The notes under the pieces: generated by a model | Seen by the model: only the letters and a program-made list of their open reading frames with translations | Told to the model about the DNA's origin: nothing | The model's database searches: none | Shown: in pieces, positions 11,801-23,556 of the stretch | Position numbering within the stretch: position 1 is the first letter of the stretch | Layout of the letters: the number at the start of each line of letters is the position of its first letter | Made by a program: the position numbers and the translations under genes | Source of the DNA: Taxillus chinensis | Taxonomy: Eukaryota; Streptophyta; Magnoliopsida; Santalales; Loranthaceae | Length of the DNA stretch: 64,000 bases | Assembly: GCA_023512835.1 (NCBI GenBank) | Contig: CM042088.1 | Span: 36,101,664-36,165,663 of the forward strand | Direction of reading: 5' to 3'

Positions 11801-13514
11801 ATATTAAGCTGCGGTTAGAGCCCGAGTATTTCTTGATCCATTTGAGTGTTTTGCTGGTGTGTTGAGATAAAACGTAATAGTTGATATAACGGAGTTGGTG
11901 GGCCATGAGGTGGAGTATGTCTTGGAGGCAAGGGATTTTCTTGTGACCTGTGAATGGTGACATAGAGGATTCCATTGTGGTCGGGTTCGATAGGAGAGTT
12001 TTCAGGTGTGGGGGGACTATGATGTTCATAGCTACTTGGCGTCAAGGGATTCCTATCGCGTGGTCCGTTGCCGACTTGGTAAGGCATTATCTCTTGGGCC
12101 GTACGGTAAGCCTCGGTCGTGAAGGCGTGTGGGACCTTGGCGGATCTGTTTGACCGTGATCAAGGAGGTCGATTCTCAAAGTCGGTGACTAGTGATACCC
12201 GATAGTGGGTTTTGGTCTTACCATGGTTGTGTGTGTGGTACCGCATTCTACGTTTTTAGTGATCCTTGGACTTCGTTGGGCGCCAAGGTTGACCGCAACC
12301 GAGTGGTTAAGGGGACACTCCATTCTCGTGTTTCTATGTCAGGCTTGTATTCCGTTCGCATCCCCATTGGCGTTGGTGGGGTTTCAATGTTCCTTACTTG
12401 AGTGAGGTGGTTTTCGCGATGATGATGGTGCGTTGAGATGAGCTCCTTGGTGGGAATGTGATTGTGGTTTGCATAATGCTATCCTATTTGTTTGTGTTTC
12501 ATTGTGACCTCATTGTCTCCTTGTTAGGGTGAGGTCTACCTATGGGTCATGGGCTGCGTTGACTTCAAATCCCAATTGTTGGGTATTTTACGTTGTGGAG
12601 TGTTGGTCCCATCGTGCCGCGAGTTGGCATCTCCAACATTTGTGGTAATGACCTGCCTTATGTGTTGCTTTGATCTTATCGCGTTGTTTACTATTTGGTT
12701 TCCCTTTTCGGGGACGAAAGGTCTAAAGGTGGGACGGGTGTGAGGAAACTCCCAACGGCTGCGTTTGTATGGTATTGGCGATCGGGCGGTGGAACGTTAA
12801 ACGTGTAGTAGTGTTTTATTTATGCCTTGTTCCTTGTAGTGGTGTTTATGATGTGAGTTGGTCCGTGACTTATGTGATTTGTTAAACGTACGTGTTGGGG
12901 ATGGGCGATATGTCGTACACCGTCGTGACGTGAATACTTGTGACATGTGTTAGGTGAGGAGAACAAGGGTTGTTGGTGAGATTAGAATATGTGTTTCCTT
13001 ATCATCTTTGTGTTGTATTGGTACGTGGGTACGTGCCTTCATGTGTGTTATTGTGTGATATCTTATTGCGGGTATGTGAATGGTTGTGGACGATGTGCAT
13101 CAGCATGTGCATTATGGAAAGTGTATTGTCTTTTCGCGGACGACACGCCCTATGGAGGAGATATGGAAAGCGAAACCATGATGCGTGACAACCCCCGCGA
13201 GTTGTTCGAGGACTAACAATCTTAAGGGTGGAGGGGTGGCTGTTGGCTGGTGTATTTGTATTTCCTTTCGACTTTTGACTTTAATTTATATTGAATGTGT
13301 TAATGAAATGTGCTTGTGATGGATATTTGTGACATGTGGATGTGTTTCCATAGATTGTGATGCATGTGGTTACGGACCGTGGTGGCACTATGTTATGTCT
13401 ATTGTATACAATGTCGGTGTATGACCCATTTGGGTGTTGTAGCTGCCGTGTGGCAAATGGGTAGCTTGTGTTTGTTTTCCTCGTATGTCATTTCTTTTCG
13501 AGGACGAAAAGTCT
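8829..13514 (+). other. LARD interior, no recognised coding region
   Basis: GT-rich and less AT-rich than the flanks. Many short frames exist in all phases but none resembles gag or pol. A 32-residue stretch ending the frame at 9759 (MSPKIVTGTTIEVAKKPPPP..) is the only part with peptide-like composition. Motifs resembling the pol-end/PPT region (TTTTCGGGGACGA and relatives) recur at 12707, 13131 and 13204 before the true one at 13495. Confidence 0.6.
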
Positions 13515-13527
13515 TAAGGGGAGAGGA
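13515..13527 (+). other. Polypurine tract of the LARD-like element
   Basis: AAGGGGAGAGGA directly precedes the TG of the 3' LTR and would prime plus-strand DNA synthesis. It follows TTTTCGAGGACGAAAAGTCT, a context common at the end of plant Ty3/gypsy elements. Confidence 0.75.
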
Positions 13528-15384
13528 TGTAATGACCCGTGTGTAACCCGTGTGTAAGGAGTTAACCACAAACACCTTGGATGTTGGTACACAAGTTTAA
13601 GGTAAGAGATGAGCCCAAGAGGGGACTTTTGAGAGGTGCATGTGTCAACGATAGCGTACATTTATGCCCTAGGGAGATCCTATGCGTATACGGGCGGTTT
13701 TAAAGCTGTTTTGGCTGATCTTGGAGCTCACTTTTGACCTAGTAGATGGCCTCAAACAATTGGCGTGCAAGAACAAAAGTTTCTTAGAATGAGGTCCTCT
13801 ATCTACCACGAAATTTCAGAGCATTTGGAGCTGCACGTGAATTCACCCATTTCACGTGCAAGCATATTTTTGCTTCTCAGGCCTCTACAAGATGCAAGGA
13901 GACTTGGGGTAAAGTTTGAGTGCATTTGGAGCCGCACGCCAATTGGGGAATTGGCGTTCAAATTGGCGTGCGGCATATTTTTGCATGGTTACCTTGGTTT
14001 TGTTATTCTAATCATCTTTTTCCAAAGGACTAGGTTGAATAGTGAGTATTTTGGTGTGTATGGATGCGGAAAGGTTTAGCTTGTGTAATCAAAACTACGT
14101 CGTTTTGATCCTGGGTTTCACTTAATCAAAACTACGTCGTTTTGATAATGGGAGGTCTATATAGGACGAGGAGACTCCTTGTTCTAGGGTTAGGGTTCTT
14201 TTCGGCCGTCGCAGGAGAGAGAGAGAGAGGGAAGGAAGGAGAGCTGCCGGGCTTCTTTGCCGGAGCGTCGTGCGTGGGGAAGACAACGTCTAGCGTGGAA
14301 GCAAGAGCCGGAGGATGTTTTCAAGGTAGGGATTCTGTTCTTCCTAAATCCTCCTCTGTCCTAAGGTCCTAGGGCGAATATTATATTATTTATATGTAAA
14401 TCATATAGGTGTGACCTCCATATGAATGTTGGCCTTAATGGCGATTTTGGTGTTTCGGTGTTTGTGTGATGCATGAAAAGTGTTTGATAAAATGCCCGTG
14501 CGACATGCCTGCTACATGTTTGATGAAATGCCTGTGTAAACTTAGGCCGTGTGTATATGCCCATTAAGTGTTTGGTAATATGTCCGTGTGCTGGACTTGT
14601 GGTTTAGTGTATGTATGTTTCTGGATGTTTGCTCTATGGCCTGAATGGTTGGGTTTGTGCGCTTGTGAACGGGTACACACCAAGTGTTTGGTTGTATGCT
14701 TGAGTGACCATGTGTGTTGTGTGCTTGATCGTGGTATCCGGCTTTGAAGAGGCGGTTAAATCACTTGGCCCGAAGAGGCGGTTAAATCACTTGGCCCGAA
14801 GAGGCGGTTAAATCACTTGGCCTGAAGAGGCGGTTAAATAACTTGGCCCGAAGAGGCGGTTAAATCACTTGTGGTTAAAGTGTTAGCCTGTGTGGCGGTG
14901 GAAGATTGTAAATTGTTGATGTGGTTGTTATTATGTTTGTTGAAATTATTGTATCACGACACGCACTTGTACACATGGCATGAGATGCTAGAACATGGGA
15001 TGGGTTGGGGAGACATGATCCCTACCGAGCCGTGGTTGCTCACCCTCCTCTCGTGTTTGTTTGTTTTCCAGGGACTTACAGGCGTTAGGTGGATACACCA
15101 GGGTGGAAGACCCTTTCCACTTTATTGTTCATTTCGAATGTACTTTTATGATTTATGTAACCCCAGGGAGGGGAATGTACTAAGGGATTGAACTGTAATC
15201 AGGGACTTGGTTGTTTTGTGAACCTTTGATGTTTTGGAATTAAATAAAGATGTGGCTTATTTGATTTATTGTAATTGTTAGACTTGCTTGTGTGGCATCC
15301 AGTAATCCAACCCCATTGCCCTCCGTGTGGGTGAATGGGGAGTCACGTACCGGTTTCCTCGGGTTGGAAATCCGGGGCGTGACA
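13528..15384 (+). repeat. 3' LTR of the LARD-like element
   Basis: Near-identical in order to 6999-8810. It differs by scattered substitutions and short indels and by having five instead of three 26-bp units. It is followed by the GGGCC duplication at 15385-15389. Confidence 0.9.
14746..14875 (+). repeat. 26-bp tandem repeat, 5 copies (3' LTR)
   Basis: Units start at 14746, 14772, 14798, 14824 and 14850, an exact 26-bp spacing. Confidence 0.85.
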
Positions 15385-15389
15385 GGGCC

Positions 15390-16110
15390 TTTATGAAGTT
15401 TAGGCATGGGAACTCTATATTCTCCCTCCTAATCTTCTTTTAGTGCCTTAGAATGTCATTTGTCATGCTTATAAATTAGGAGCCTCAAAAAATTAAATGC
15501 TAGCTTCGTGGGACACCATAATTGACTAACGAGAACTCCAAAATGATATAATTAATGCCTAATAGGCTCTTTATTTTCCATAATGGTTATCTCCTCCTCC
15601 ATAAGCTATAAATAACAACTATTTTCCCTCTCTCCAGGAGGGAAAAATATAGATTCTTGAGAAAAAAGAATATACACAATGATACATAAAGAGAGATAAA
15701 CAAAGAAAAAAGAGGAGATATAAAGATTTTTTTTTTGAGACTTTGGAGACCAAGGGCTTGGAGATCAAGAAGGAAGGAAGCCTCGTAGTATTTTTTTTAA
15801 ATCATTTTGTAGGTGTGATTCCAACCCAGGAAAAGGTGTAATCAAGGGAAAGAACTTGTTGTTACCTCAATAATCTATGTCATTTTCAAGTTTTTCGTTA
15901 TTTATTTTAATTCTACACACTATCAATGTGCATATATTTGTGTCATTAATTAAATATCCTTTTTTTTCTCCCTCCCTCTTTCTAAACTAAAAAAGGGAAA
16001 GCTAAAGATCACTATTTTCTAGAAATTAAAAAACAAAGACCCGAGTGGCTATGGATTAAGCAATTGATACTCATACTCTACCTGCCCAGGCCGAAATCAA
16101 TCACGACAAT
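15390..16110 (+). mobile_element. Continuation of the interrupted LTR-like sequence (remnant)
   Basis: DNA resuming after the LARD has a GCTATAAATAAC TATA-like site near 15604, a GGAGGGAAAAA leader and a tract reading like an LTR R-U5 (ACCTCAATAATCTATGTCAT). Together with the repeat block at 6400-6993 it may be one older LTR split by the insertion. No coding sequence seen. Confidence 0.35.
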
Positions 16111-16495
16111 ATTTTTTTATTTTATTTTTTCTTTATTACATCCTAACATGTTGAAACATTTTTCTAGTTATTTTCAAAATTTTTATCACAGGAAACTCTA
16201 GTCTCATATTCTCTTTTCTAAATAAAAACTCACTTTTAAAAACAAGAAAAGAGAGAAAACATAAAACAAGTAAAATTCTCATACACTAAGACTATGTGTC
16301 AATTTTTGGACGTTGTGCAAGTGCGAGAGTTTTTCTCTCTTCTCCACACGTAATTGACTACCAATTTTTTTTTTTGAAATCGTAGATTGCTCTAGGTGAA
16401 CAATCACACCTTCATTTTATTTGGTGGTGACTTATTGTTTGTTTTTATTTTTGGTTTTGTGTGAGTCGCTATGCTATAATAACTATGGGACCAAC

Positions 16496-16723
16496 TAGGG
16501 ATGGCAACGGGTCGGGTTTGGGTACTACCTAAACCGAATCCGACCCAAAAATATTTATTCCAACCCGAACCCGATCCGACCCAAGGATTTGGGCAGTTCG
16601 AGGCGGGTTAGGTCAGGTCATCATTTTTTCCATTAAACTTATTTAAAATCTCCGGGTCAGTGCGGGTCAAATCGGGTCGGGCAGGCTGGGTCAGGGTGGG
16701 TCGTGTTGCTTTTGCCATCCCCA
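16496..16723. mobile_element. hAT-type MITE, 228 bp
   Basis: Terminal inverted repeats TAGGGATGGCAA and TTGCCATCCCCA (one mismatch) enclose a CGGGTCGGG-rich interior. The flanking octamers GGACCAAC (16488-16495) and AGATCAAC (16724-16731) agree at six of eight positions, as expected for an old 8-bp hAT duplication. No transposase. Confidence 0.75.
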
Positions 16724-16854
16724 AGATCAACCATGATTGAACTAAGCTCTAAGCTAGCAATGAGCCCAAAAGAAACCAAGTGGTCACCCACATTTTAAAA
16801 TATATCCTATAAAATTTGTCTATTTACAACTAGGGATAACAAAATTTTCTTACT

Positions 16855-17105
16855 AAGGATGGAAATGGGGCAACCCAAAACCCATCCTGCCCCGTTCCCT
16901 GACGAGAAATATATTCTCGGTCCCATCCTCTCCCCACCGAGTTATGGGGTGGGCAATCCCCACACCCTATCTCAAATCAGTTGCGCCTTGCAGACACACC
17001 TCAACCACCCCGATCGCGCGCTTGACAAAATTCATGGCAAAATGTTAGCAGGAAGTTTCAAAACCAACACCTCCCTCCCACCAATGTACCCCTCCAACCA
17101 TTAAG
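16855..17105. repeat. GC-rich patch resembling another GGATGGAAATGGGGC element
   Basis: The left edge AAGGATGGAAATGGGGCAAC resembles the start of a common plant miniature family with GGGGATGGGG interiors, but I could not find the matching right end. An 81-codon frame runs through it without recognisable content. Confidence 0.3.
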
Positions 17106-17291
17106 CTAAATTGTTTTTGTTTGATATGCTTAAATAATTAATATATGTATTTATAATATAACATATAAATAATAACAATAATAATAATATTAATAAAGAG
17201 TACATGATTTATTTTAAAAATAATAGTAAATGTAAATGTATATTATAAGAAAAAGTAAATGTATTATTACTATTTTGATATTATTGTATAC

Positions 17292-17825
17292 GATTCAAAT
17301 TTAGTCTTGAATTTATTAATAAGTTGATTTAGGTTTAAATATTTTAATCAAATATTATTTGATTGAAAATGCATTAATATTTAAACTAATAATATCGTTT
17401 ACATAGTTTAATTTTAATTCAAATATGAAATACATACTGTAATACTCAAATCTCACTCTCACCATGCATGACGCATATCACATAAGAAATAATTTGTGTA
17501 TATTCATATTAATTTGATTCAAATTTAGTTTTAAATTTATTAATAAGTTGATTTAAGATTAAATGATCCAATCAAATATTATTTGATTAATAAATGCATT
17601 AATATTTGAACTAATAATATCATTTACATGATTTATTACTTTTAACTCAAATATGAAATACATACTATCAAAAGTCAAAACTCACTCTCACCATATATGA
17701 CAAATATCACAAATGAAATAATTTATAGATGAACATTAATTAGATTCAAATTTAATTTGAAAATGATTAATAAGTTAATTTAAGACTAAATAAACTAATC
17801 AAATATTATTTGATTGAATAATTAT
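17292..17825 (+). repeat. Tandem repeat, period 224-227 bp, about 2.4 copies
   Basis: GATTCAAATTTAGT-type starts occur at 17292, 17516 and 17743. Each unit carries AATCAAATATTATTTGATT, and the first two also carry AATATGAAATACATACT and CTCACTCTCACCAT. AT-rich and non-coding. Confidence 0.75.
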
Positions 17826-18235
17826 AATATTACTTATGTTATACGTAATATATTAGTCCATACTAATATACTATATAATTATATCGCTTACTTGTATTTT
17901 ATATTAAAACATTATTGCTACTTTTAAATGTTATTTTTATTAAAATATAAGTATATATACTTTGTAATTGATATTATTTTTAAAATAAAATATTTACTTA
18001 TTATTATTATTATCATTAATAATAAAAGTAATGTTATTATTATTATTATTATTGCTACTAATATTATCTATATGTTAGAGTATCTCTAAGACTACTCTGT
18101 ATTTTTTCTTTACATGTGAATAAATTTTCACATGTGAAGAACTATTTTTTTAAGTTTAACTCTCTTCTCTATTTTATTTTTATTTCTATTAAAACAATAA
18201 CTTTTTTTCCTAAAACCTATCTTCCCCTATCTCAT
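17826..18235. other. AT-rich DNA with (TTA)n/(ATT)n tracts
   Basis: Simple-sequence TTATTATTA runs near 17998-18060. TTAGAGTATCTCTAAGACTACTCT at about 18076 looks like one end of a Tourist-type element cut by the LTR-like sequence that follows. Confidence 0.4.
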
Positions 18236-18760
18236 TGTTATCAACCATAGTGCTGTCAATCATAGTACTTGTTGTCAACCTTAAATGAAGATAGAGGTAG
18301 ACATCTATTCAAGACCAAATTGCATCATATGAAAGAAGAGGTCCAGAGAAGCAAATATTATCTGAACGGCTGACAGTTCCTCCAGTTGTACAAATATAAT
18401 GGTAGGGAAATTTAGAGATTTTTAGCTCCAAATTGTACCAAAAGTTACCCATGGATAGACAACTTCAAGCTCTATAAGTTTGCTTTTGACCTCGAGTCAT
18501 TTTGAGCTCTGCACAAAACGTTATGGGCCATATACATGTGAACAGTTGATAGTTCATCCAACTGTGCACATATAATCATAGGTCCATGTAGACTTTTTGA
18601 GCTCCAAATTTCACCAAAGTTTACCCATGGATAGAGAACTTCAAGATCTACAAGTTTGCTTTTGATCTCGAGTCGTTTTGAGCTCTATACAAAAAGTTAT
18701 GGGCAAAATACTCACATGAAACCATAATGATTTAGCCGTGCAGACTTTTTGAGCTCCATG
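18236..18760 (+). mobile_element. Copia-type LTR fragment, forward arm of an inverted pair
   Basis: Begins near TGTTATCAACCATAGTGCTG and runs through two to three units of the type GAGCTCCAAATT..ACCCATGGATAG..GAGCTCTGCACAAAACGTTATGGGCC. The same order is found in reverse from 20500 down to about 19805 and, more diverged, in the LTR at 26611. It stops inside a unit at about 18760. Confidence 0.6.
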
Positions 18761-20500
18761 TAATCACGAACCAAATAAAAAGAAACAACAAAGACAAGGC
18801 ACACAACAATTATGTGGTTCACCCTACAATGAGTAGAGCTATGTCCACGACATGACCAACAATCAGTTGACCACAGAATCTCCACTAGCAATTTTGAATA
18901 GCACATTGCTATTCAAGGTTCACCACCTTACAAATTTTAGGGTTCACTACCCTTTTCAACAACAACCAAATCTCACTAGTTCTGGTTTTTACAAAAATAA
19001 TGATAAAAATGATTACAAAGAGAACAATCCCAACTTATAGATGAGTTTCAATACTAATAGTCTAAGGTTCCTTGTTCTTTGATCAGAGTACTTTAATGGA
19101 CTGGTTCGTGATCTTCTCCTTAATGTCAGAGTCAACAAGCTCGTCTCAAGATGATTCCTGTAAACGCCAAGAGCTTCACCTCTCTCTTCTTTGATCTCTA
19201 ATATTTTTTCCTCTCTCTATCTCTTCACTTTTTTGTATTTGTCACAGCCTCCACAACCCATGGTATGTGAGACAAAAACCCTACATCATCTTCTATCAAA
19301 CTCTGGCCATTGATTTCACTTTGCTGATCCTAACTATTGGATTAGCCAACTTAATTAGAATGTTAACCTAATTAGAGCAGTCAAGCCTCAGCCATTGATC
19401 TCTTTCTATACTTTATCTCAGCCATTGGATCAAGCTCATTTAAGTGAAATAGTCTTAGCCATTGGATCAAGCTCACCTAAGTTAACAAATCTCAGCCATT
19501 TATATGGTGAACTCTGATTTGCATGTGCTGATATTGGTATTTTGACCATAACTCCCTCTATAGTGCTCAACATCACTTGAGGTCAAAAGCAAAGTTGTAG
19601 ATACTGAAGTCCTCTATGTATTGGTAAAATATGGTAAAATTTGGAGCTAAAAAAGTCTGCACACCCCCATGATTATGTTTGCACGTCTCGTGTGAGTAGT
19701 TTGCCTATAACTTTTTCTACAGTGCTTGGATTCACCTGTGGTCAAAAGAAACGTTGTATATATTGAAGCCCTTTATCCATTGGTGAAATGTGGTGCCATT
19801 TGGAGCTCACAAAGTCTGCACAGTTGGATGATTGTGGTTTTCATGTGAGTATTTTGCCTATAACTTTTTATACAGAGCTCAAAACAACTTGAGATCAAAA
19901 GCAAACTTGTAGATCTTGAAGTTCTCTATCCATGGGTAAAACTTAGTGCAATTTGGATCTCAAAATGTCTACACGGCCTTATGATTATGTGTGCACGGTT
20001 GGATAAATTGTCAGCTGTTCACATGTATATGGCTTATAACTTTTTGTACAAAGCTCAAAATGACTCGAAATCAAAAGCAAACTTGTAGATATTGAAGTTC
20101 TATATTCATGGGTAAACTTTGGTGCAATTTGGAGCTTAGAATGTCTGCACGAACTTATGATTATATGTGCACGGTTGGATGAATTGTCAGCCGTTCACAT
20201 GTATATGGCCCATAACATTTTGTACAGAACTCAAAACGACTCGAGGTCAAAAGCAAACTTGTAGAGCTTGAAGTTGTCTATCCATGGGTAAAATTGGGTA
20301 CAGCTTGGATCTAAAAATATTTGAATGTCCCCACCATTATATGTGCACGGTTGGAGGAACTGTCAGCCATTCATATGATATTTGCTTCACTGGACCTCCT
20401 CTTTCATATGGTGTAATTTGGTCTTGAATAGATGTCTACCTCTATCTTAATTTAAGGCAGACAACAAGTACTATGGTTGATAGCACTGTGGTTACTATGA
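18761..20500 (-). mobile_element. Copia-type LTR (minus strand), 3' end missing
   Basis: Read on the minus strand it starts near 20500 with the same sequence as the forward arm and carries about five 150-178-bp units ending in variants of TACAAAAAGTTATGGGCC. It then matches the R-U5 part of the LTR at 27180-27890 (GTAGGGTGAACCACATAATT, GTGGAGATTCTGTGGT). It stops at GTTCGTGATTAC where the forward fragment begins, so the 3' end and PBS are missing. No internal region is attached. Confidence 0.6.
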
Positions 20501-20822
20501 TTCATGACAAATTTAAAACTGTTCATATTTTGATATGAATGAAACCTATTTTTTAATTTCCATCTCGTCAAAGTAAATATAATTGGAATTTGTAAAACTG
20601 TATATGATAGATCAATAATCAAACTTTCTAGTTTAAAGAGCACACTTATAAATCAATTGACGGGAGCTAGTGTACTTGCTGAGGATTGCTTATTTGCTAT
20701 ACTTGATCTAACTACTAGTAGGGTACAAGTCAGTTAAATTCCCAATAAAATCTTCATACTCCATCCCTTAATACATTAAGTTGAATATTGTTTTAATACT
20801 ACTATATAGTAAGAGAAACATG

Positions 20823-21580
20823 TGCTTTATATGCTGCTTATTGTTTTGTAGTGTCATATGGTGGCTTGGTTTGATTTTTTGTTCATGTATTGGTCTTTCT
20901 CTTTAAGTATTAAGATTTTATATTCACGTATTGAAAATGTATGTCGTCCTATTGTGTTACATGAGTTGACAGTTTGATTTGATTAGTTCAATATAGAGAC
21001 TATTGAATGATAAGTGAATAAAAATCATATTATAAGAGCAAATTAAATTATATGGACAACAGTGTATATTTTTTTTGTTGTCTAATGCTGTTTTTTTTAT
21101 TGTCCAATGATGGTTGTAATTTTTTAATTGTGTAATGATGTTTGTATTTTTTTGTGGGATACTGTTTTTTTGTCCAATGTTGTTTGGAATTTTTTAATTG
21201 TGCTTTATATGCTATTTATTATTTTGTAGTGTCACATGGTGGCTTGATTTGATTTTTTGTTCATTTATTGGTCTTTCTCTTTAAGTATCATGATTTTGTG
21301 TTCATATATTGAAAATGTATGTCGTTCTATTGTGCTACATGAGTTGACAGTTTGATTTGATTAGTTCAATATGGAGACTATTGAATGATAAGTGAATAAA
21401 AATCATATTATAAGAGCAAATTAAATTATATGGATAGGAATGTATATTTTTTTGTTATCTAATGATGTTTTTTTATTGTCTAATGATGGTTGTAATTTTT
21501 AATTAGTTTGTATTTTTTTGTCCAATGTTGTTTTTTTGTCTAATGCTGTTTGGAATTTTATAATTATATAATGTTGTTTG
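20823..21580 (+). repeat. 378-bp direct tandem duplication
   Basis: TGCTTTATATGCT starts at 20823 and again at 21201. Both copies share TAGTGTCA.ATGGTGGCTTG, GTCTTTCTCTTTAAGTAT and ACATGAGTTGACAGTTTGAT. It lies directly upstream of the hAT transposase remnant and may be its 5' non-coding region. Confidence 0.8.
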
Positions 21581-21762
21581 TAATTTTATCTTTACCTAAT
21601 GATGTGTATTTTTTTTCCAATGTTGGTTGTAATTTTTAATTATTTAACGTTTGTAAAAAAATTTGTGGTTTAGTGTTGTTTTTATTTTTTTATTTATATG
21701 AAATTGCCATTATTGAACAAATTTTAAATTAGTAGTTTAGATTTTTTTTACAATTAACAGTG

Positions 21763-23495
21763 ATGGAGAATGAAAGTCAATCTAATGAAGTGGAAAAGTT
21801 GGAAGTCCAATTAGATAATACTGTTTTTATAAACCCTACACTAGATCAGTCTATTAACAATGCCTCTGCAGCTATTGGTGAGGCTAGGAATGGGAGTTTG
21901 AGTAGTGTTATGAGTTCAATTTAGAATAATTTTGATCCAGTTATTATATGTAGAGTTAAAAAATCACAATGTCATTGGTGTCACAATATGTTTGTAATTG
22001 GAAATTCTAGTACCACCTCAACCCTAAAAAGGCATTTGACTACATGTACTAAATTTATACAGCATAATGGTAATAAAAAACAGAAAATCTTGTCATTTGA
22101 AACTACCATGGAACATGATGGTGCGGAAAGTTTGATAGGTTTTACCTACAAATAGAGTAAAGTTAGGGAAATGGCTTCTTATATGGTGTTATTCTATGAG
22201 TACCCATTTAATATGATGGAGCATGCGCTTTTTAATAAGTTCATGAGGGTATGCACACCTCATTGGAAAAAAGCAGTCGTGCAATTGTTAAAAATGACTG
22301 CTTAGTAAAATTCATATAATTACAGTTGATTCGACAATTGCAAATTTAAAAGATGACTTTGAGTTGAAATACATTTTGTTAGTTGAGGGTAAGTTGTTTC
22401 ATGTTAAGTGTTGTTCACATATTATAAACTTGTGTGTTCAAGTTAGCCTTTCACAAATTATAGAAATTATAGATGCTGTTTGGTTGGGCATAAAATTTAT
22501 AGTGGCTTCTAAAAGTATGATGATTGTTTTTATCGATATAGCGAAGAGTTGGAACAACACTTATATGATGTTGGACACAACAATTCTGTTCAAAGAAGTG
22601 TTCCATAGGTACTAAAGAGTTGAGTGGGTTATTAGTCCAGAATAGTGGGGAATGGTGGAAAATGTGACCCAAATTTTGTCAGTTTTAATGATGTAACTAA
22701 TGTTGTATTTGGTAGTGATTACCTTATCACAAATCTGTATTTACTTGAGGTATGGAGGATGAAAGAAATTTTGATGATCAAGTGTGAGGATAGAAATGAG
22801 TACATAAGGTGAATGACAACTAAGATGAATGAAAAGTTTGAAAAGTATTGGGTTCAAAATAATTTATTGATGTCCATAGCTACTGTCTTGGACCCCAGAT
22901 ATAAGATGAAACTAATCAAATTCTGTTTTCCTATCATTTATTCTTTAGAAAAATGTGATTATTATATTGAGAATGTGCTGGAAGTTTTGAAACAGTTATT
23001 TAAGTCATATATTTCTGCCCATAAGGCTTCTATATTACAAGAAACTGCCCAAATAAATGTTGCTACTTCCTCAAGTGCCACTACAGGAGATGTTGTTTCT
23101 AAAATTTCTCAAAGTCGATCAAGATTTTTTGAACACATTAGAAGTAGTGACATCATTCGACCCATAAAATCATATTTGAATATTTATCTTGAAGAACATG
23201 TTTATATTTCTGAAAAGAATGACAATGGAATAACTATGGATGCTGATTTTGATGCTTTGGAATGGTGGAAATCCAATGCTATGAAGTATCATATTTTATC
23301 TAAAATGGCAAAGGATATTTTAGCTGTTCCCATAAGTACAGTGGCTTCGAAAACTACTTTCAGTGCTGGTGGTAGGGTTATTGAACCTCATAGAGCATCA
23401 TTAAAAACTGAAACTGTTCAAATACTCTTATGTGGTTCAGATTGGGTGGGATCACTTCATGGCCTCAAGAAGAAATCTGTGTTAAAAGTAAGTTT
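21763..23495 (+). pseudogene. hAT superfamily transposase (RICESLEEPER/BED zinc-finger type), broken
   Basis: The reading starts at the ATG at 21763. A BED-type finger follows an in-frame TAG at 21922: CHWCHNMF with a downstream RHLTTC gives the C2HC pattern. After another stop near 22153 come MVLFYEYPFNMMEHALF-like residues, then a VEGKLFHVKCCSHIINLCVQ block (22380-22445), the usual hAT catalytic-core region. The frame at 22813-23556 carries the DUF4413-like part (NLLMSIATVLDPRYKMKLI) and the C-terminal dimerisation motif (AVPISTVASKTTFSAGGRVI, then LCGSDWV). Stops and frameshifts separate these parts, so no functional enzyme is made. hAT transposases cut and paste DNA at terminal inverted repeats; I could not identify the ends of this element. 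Confidence 0.85.
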
Positions 23496-23556
23496 TCATT
23501 TTAACTTATGTGTTTTCATTATTTGTTTATTTTCATTTCATTTTATTAATGTCTGA

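Larger units (their letters stand above)
6999..15384 (+). mobile_element. Non-autonomous LTR retrotransposon (LARD-like), complete
   Basis: The element has two LTRs of 1812 and 1857 bp that begin TGTAATGACC and end GGGGCGTGACA, a perfect GGGCC target duplication, a methionine-tRNA type PBS after the 5' LTR and a purine tract before the 3' LTR. The 4.7-kb interior has no open frame above about 130 codons, and I saw no gag zinc knuckle, protease, reverse transcriptase YxDD, RNase H or integrase motif. This fits a large retrotransposon derivative mobilised by enzymes from elsewhere, or a copy whose coding region has decayed past recognition. The LTR style (TGTAATGACC start, chromovirus-like PPT context) points to Ty3/gypsy. 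The LTRs differ by many small indels, so the insertion is not very recent. Confidence 0.85.

Noticed and set aside
13765..14079. 104-codon frame and similar ones inside the LARD LTRs
   Set aside because: They lie across LTR U3 and vary between the two LTRs by indels; not coding.
18236..20500. Full copia retrotransposon with inverted LTRs
   Set aside because: LTRs must be in direct orientation, and no PBS, PPT or gag-pol lies between them; better explained as a rearranged LTR pair.
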